From JBBRHF01 sp038223055 (GTDB taxonomy: Bacteria > Actinomycetota > Actinomycetes > JACCUZ01): DNA of 8,617 bases. Shown in pieces: positions 5,860 through 8,617 of this stretch. Below the pieces are notes generated by a model. That model saw only the letters and a program-made list of their open reading frames with translations, was not told the origin of the DNA and did no database searches. Location of the stretch: positions 1-8,617 of the forward strand of contig JBBRHF010000180.1 of NCBI GenBank assembly GCA_038223055.1, written 5' to 3'. The position numbers and the translations under genes were made by a program. Each line of letters starts with the position of its first letter. Position 1 is the first letter of the stretch.

Positions 5860-7736
5860 CGCAGCGTCACCACCCCGACGGCGAGCAGGACGACCCCAAC
5901 CAGCAGCCCGGTGAGGTAGGCCTGCACGTTGCCGGCCTCGGTGCGCTGCAGCGCGCGGGCGGCCGACTGGGCCGCCCGGCCGGACCCGGCCACGCCGGCG
6001 ACGACGACCCGGTCATCCGACCAGCCGACCGAGCGGGCCAGCAGGCGCACGGGGGCGACCACGGCCCGGTCGTAGAGATCATCGACGTAGAAGGCATGCG
6101 CCAGCACCACGGCTGCGCGCCCGAGGCTGCGGGCCGGGTCGGCGGCCGGCTCGCGGCGCCACGCGACCAACACCGTGCCGGCGCCGGCGACCGCGAGCAG
6201 CACCGAGAGCACGCTGGTGACCACGCCGATGTGCAGCGCCTCGTCCAGGCCGAGCCAGCGCGGCAGCGCGTGACGGTCGAGCCCGACCAGGCCGAGCAGC
6301 ACCGTCGGGACAGCAAGCGCGACCAGCGGCCAGCGCATCGCCGGGGCCGGGTCGTGGGCCGTCGCCCGGGGACCGCCGCCCGCGCCGCGTGGCTCGTGGA
6401 AGAAGGTCATCAGCCACAGCCGGGTGGCGTAAGCGGCGGTGACGGCCACCGTGAGCAGACCGACCACCAGCACCACCCAGCCGGCCCAGGCGCCTACTGG
6501 ACCCTCGTGGCGCGCGGTCTCCTCGGCCGCGCCGAGCACGGCCTCCTTGGAGAAGAACCCCGACAGTGGGGGAACCCCCGCCAGCGCGCCGAGACCCAGA
6601 GTCATGGTCACGAAGGTGACCGGCATCCCCCGGCGCAGCCCGCCCATGTCGCGCATCAGGTTGGTGCCCACGGCGTGGATCACCGACCCGGCGGCGAGGA
6701 ACAGCAGCGCCTTGAACGCCGCGTGGGTGAGCAGGTGGAAGCCGGCGGCGGCCGAGGACCCGACCGCGAGCCCGCCGAGCAGGTAAGCCAGCTGGCTGAC
6801 GGTGGAGTAGGCCAGGACCCGCTTGATGTCGGCCTGAGCCACGGCAGCAAGCGCCGCGCCCAGCATGGTGACCGCGGCGATCACCGCCATCGTGGCGAGA
6901 GTGGCGGGGGCGAGGAGGAACACGTCGTACAGGCGGGTCACGAGGTAGATGCCGGCGGCGACCATCGTCGCGGCGTGGATCAGCGCGGACACCGGCGTCG
7001 GGCCGGCCATCGCGTCGGGCAGCCAGGTGTGCAGCGGGAACTGCGCGGACTTGCCGACCACCCCGCACAGCAGCAGCAGCGTCGCCACGGTCAGCGTCGT
7101 GGTGCCGAGGGAACCGGCGCGGGCGTTGACCTGGCCGATGTTGAAACTCTTGGCGGCGATGCCGAGGGTGAAGATGCCGAACAGGAAACCGACGTCCCCG
7201 AGACGGGTGACCACGATCGCCTTGACCGCCCCTGCCCGCGCGTCCTCCTGCTCCCAGTGGTGCCCGATCAGGAAGTAGGAGCACACCCCCATGACCTCCC
7301 AGCCCACGAGCAGCACGAGCAGGTCATCGGCGAACACCACCAGCAGCATCGCCGCGGTGAACAGCGACACGAACGCGGCGTACGACGAATAGCGCGGGTC
7401 GCCCTTGAGGTAGGCGGTCGAGTAGACCTGCACCGCGAAGGCGACCACGCCCACGGCCAGCGAGACCAGCGCCGCGAAGCCGTCGACGTGGAGGTCGACG
7501 CCGATCGGGACCGTGCCGGTCGGGACCGTCGCCAGGTGGGTCGCCTCGGCGAGCGGCGCGCCGAGGCCGGACCGCACGACCTGCCCGGCCAGCAGCAGCG
7601 TCGCGAGCAGCGTCACGCCGGTCCCCGCCAGCGCGACCGGCACGACAGCGCCCGGCCAGCGGCCGCCGCCGAGCAGCCCGGCCGCCGCCGCCACGGCGGG
7701 CGCGAGGACGGCCAGGGCCGCGAGGAGCAGGGTCAC
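5856..7736 (-). CDS. nuoL: NADH-quinone oxidoreductase subunit L (complex I)
   Basis: The distal antiporter-like subunit with the long lateral helix that ties the membrane arm together, 626 residues against 613 in E. coli. I chose GTG 7736 because the protein then begins with its first helix (TLLLAALAVLAPAVA). The in-frame ATG at 7799 would add a polar 21-residue leader overlapping nuoK by 56 bases. Channel residues are E147 in GWEVMGVCSYFLIG, D181 in TRLGDVGFL, K229 in GKSAQFPLHTWLPDAMAGP, H334, H338 and K342 in HLLTHAAFKALLFL, and K397 in GFFSKEAVL. Most of these fall at or within three positions of E. coli numbering. The lateral-helix region follows FYVDDLYDRAVVAPVRLL (549-566) and the protein ends with a final transmembrane helix. 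No convincing Shine-Dalgarno precedes it, so coupling to nuoK is likely. Confidence 0.96.
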   Translation of the reverse strand: MTLLLAALAVLAPAVAAAAGLLGGGRWPGAVVPVALAGTGVTLLATLLLAGQVVRSGLGAPLAEATHLATVPTGTVPIGVDLHVDGFAALVSLAVGVVAFAVQVYSTAYLKGDPRYSSYAAFVSLFTAAMLLVVFADDLLVLLVGWEVMGVCSYFLIGHHWEQEDARAGAVKAIVVTRLGDVGFLFGIFTLGIAAKSFNIGQVNARAGSLGTTTLTVATLLLLCGVVGKSAQFPLHTWLPDAMAGPTPVSALIHAATMVAAGIYLVTRLYDVFLLAPATLATMAVIAAVTMLGAALAAVAQADIKRVLAYSTVSQLAYLLGGLAVGSSAAAGFHLLTHAAFKALLFLAAGSVIHAVGTNLMRDMGGLRRGMPVTFVTMTLGLGALAGVPPLSGFFSKEAVLGAAEETARHEGPVGAWAGWVVLVVGLLTVAVTAAYATRLWLMTFFHEPRGAGGGPRATAHDPAPAMRWPLVALAVPTVLLGLVGLDRHALPRWLGLDEALHIGVVTSVLSVLLAVAGAGTVLVAWRREPAADPARSLGRAAVVLAHAFYVDDLYDRAVVAPVRLLARSVGWSDDRVVVAGVAGSGRAAQSAARALQRTEAGNVQAYLTGLLVGVVLLAVGVVTLR

Positions 7737-7750
7737 CGGGCGGTCACCGG
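7731..7750. repeat. 9-bp direct repeat (11-bp period) across the nuoK stop and nuoL start
   Basis: GGTCACCGG occurs at 7731-7739 and again at 7742-7750 (plus strand). On the coding strand each copy contains GTGA. The first holds the nuoK TGA stop overlapped by an unused GTG, and the second holds the nuoL GTG start. The unused GTG (7747) is out of frame with nuoL and would read only four codons to a TGA that overlaps the nuoL start. This looks like a short tandem duplication of a former GTGA stop/start overlap. Confidence 0.6.
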
Positions 7751-8079
7751 GGCACCGTGGGGGAGGCGTCGGTGTCCTCGCACAGCTCGACCAGGTCATC
7801 GAGCGCGGAGGTCTCCCGGTTGCGGAACACGAGCAGCACGATCGAGAGGCCCAGCCCGACCTCGGCGGCCGCGATCGTGATGACGAACAGGGTGAACACC
7901 TGCCCGGACACGAGCACGTCCTTGAGGTAGACGTCGAACGCGACCAGGTTGAGGTTGACCGCGTTGAGCATCAGCTCGACCGCCATCAGCACGAGGATGG
8001 CGTTGCGCCGGGCCAGAACGCCGTAGACCCCGATCGAGAACAGCAGGGCGGCCACGAGCAGCGGCATCAGCAGGGGCAT
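7744..8079 (-). CDS. nuoK: NADH-quinone oxidoreductase subunit K (complex I)
   Basis: Small three-helix membrane subunit of complex I in the proton path between the quinone end and NuoN, 111 residues against 100 in E. coli. It starts at ATG 8079, which shares one base with the nuoJ stop (TGATG). A second in-frame ATG at 8067 would remove four residues and is possible. The two conserved membrane glutamates are E35 in MAVELMLNAVNLNLVAF and E73 in IAAAEVGLGLSIVLL, matching E. coli E36 and E72. RRNAIL (24-29) follows the first helix as in the family. The tail after the third helix (RNRETSALDDL and on, from 86) is about ten residues longer than in typical homologues and acidic, likely on the cytoplasmic side. 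Seven bases separate its stop from the nuoL start. Confidence 0.96.
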   Translation of the reverse strand: MPLLMPLLVAALLFSIGVYGVLARRNAILVLMAVELMLNAVNLNLVAFDVYLKDVLVSGQVFTLFVITIAAAEVGLGLSIVLLVFRNRETSALDDLVELCEDTDASPTVPR

Positions 8080-8617
8080 CAGTCGTCCCCGGCGGTGCGC
8101 TCGGGCGGGCCGATGTCGCGCCGGGAGAGCACGATCGCCCCGACCAGCGCGGCCAGCAGCAGCACGGACAGCACCTCGAAGGGCAACACCCAGTTGCGGA
8201 ACAAGGCGTTCCCAGTCGCACCCGACGATCCGCCGGTCGGGTTGGCGCCGAGCACGATGCGCTCGCCGCCGAAGGCGTCCACCAGCGCCGCCACCAGAAC
8301 GCCGGCCATCGCCAGCGCGGTGAGCGCCGCGGCGACGCGCTGTGCCCGGGGGGCGTCGAGGTCGGCGGAGACCCCGATCGGCGCCCGCGTGAGCATCAGC
8401 CCGAACAGCAGCAGGATCACCACGGCGCCGACGTAGATCAGCACCTGCACCCACGCGACGAACTCGGCGGAGAGCAGCAGGTAGCACCCGGCGACCGATC
8501 CGAGCGTCACGACCAGCCACAGGGCGGCGTGCACCATCTGCTGGGTCGTGACGACGAGCACCGCCGAGGCGACCGCCGCGACCCCGAGCAGCCCGAACAC
8601 CACCTCGACGAGGTTCA
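8079..8617 (-). CDS. nuoJ: NADH-quinone oxidoreductase subunit J (complex I), start at the edge
   Basis: Five-helix membrane subunit of complex I near the quinone-binding end. The diagnostic segment is LLLSAEFVAWVQVLIYVGAV (47-66), followed by VILLLFGLMLTRAP, matching the conserved third helix region of NuoJ. The frame stays open to the window edge, where the last two coding-strand bases are TG followed by AAC CTC GTC GAG. This fits a start codon (ATG or GTG) whose first base is at 8618, giving 179 residues (NLVEVVFGLLGV after the start), close to the 184 of E. coli. An internal GTG at 8603 would clip the first helix and is less likely. A Gly/Thr-rich loop (about 128-138) precedes the last helix. 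The stop shares one base with the nuoK ATG. nuoI and earlier nuo genes are expected beyond the edge. Confidence 0.94.
   Translation of the reverse strand, partial: NLVEVVFGLLGVAAVASAVLVVTTQQMVHAALWLVVTLGSVAGCYLLLSAEFVAWVQVLIYVGAVVILLLFGLMLTRAPIGVSADLDAPRAQRVAAALTALAMAGVLVAALVDAFGGERIVLGANPTGGSSGATGNALFRNWVLPFEVLSVLLLAALVGAIVLSRRDIGPPERTAGDD

Noticed and set aside
7737..7799. ATG 7799 as the nuoL start
   Set aside because: It would overlap nuoK by 56 bases and add a polar leader absent from NuoL proteins; GTG 7736 starts at the first helix.
5787..7880. A 697-codon open frame on the plus strand opposite nuoL and nuoM
   Set aside because: It is antisense to secure complex I genes. Its product is a low-complexity Gln/His/Arg/Gly-rich sequence, as expected from the reverse strand of GC-rich DNA.

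Overview
The window is very GC-rich DNA with GTG starts, strong G/C third-position bias and 4-base start/stop overlaps. Together with the style of the complex I genes this points to an actinomycete (Actinomycetota); I cannot name the genus. The window splits into two blocks that converge near position 2870.

Right block (2874-8617, minus strand, read right to left): the distal end of the respiratory complex I operon, nuoJ-nuoK-nuoL-nuoM-nuoN. These are membrane-arm subunits of the proton-pumping NADH:quinone oxidoreductase. The genes are packed with overlaps of 1 to 4 bases or gaps of 4 to 7 bases. NuoL, NuoM and NuoN are the three antiporter-like proton-channel subunits, and NuoK and NuoJ form the part nearer the quinone site. 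The conserved membrane Glu/Lys residues are present in NuoK, L, M and N. nuoJ is cut by the right edge, probably by a single base of its start codon. The rest of the operon (nuoA-I) would lie beyond that edge. This block looks ordinary and functional.

Left block (1-2864, plus strand): an accessory cluster. It holds the 3' two-thirds or so of an FAD-dependent aromatic-ring monooxygenase of the PheA/TfdB-like class. A 110-base gap follows, containing a perfect 8-bp inverted repeat just before the next ribosome binding site. Then comes a complete GT1-fold (MGT/OleD-like) glycosyltransferase. The monooxygenase/glycosyltransferase pair suggests tailoring or inactivation of an aromatic or polyketide-like small molecule; the substrate cannot be read from sequence.

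Between the glycosyltransferase and the end of nuoN lie about 400 bases holding two small genes. The first has the best Shine-Dalgarno sequence in the window (AAGGAGG) and starts on the glycosyltransferase stop codon, but it appears broken by a frameshift after eight codons and by a later stop. The second is a 52-residue, helix-rich protein of unknown function. Its stop codon is only 9 bases from the nuoN stop codon, with no visible terminator.

I found no tRNA, rRNA, CRISPR array, transposase or integrase. I saw no clear evidence of a wholly new system. The most unusual places are the broken small gene with its intact neighbour, the inverted repeat before the glycosyltransferase, and an 11-bp tandem duplication at the nuoK/nuoL junction.
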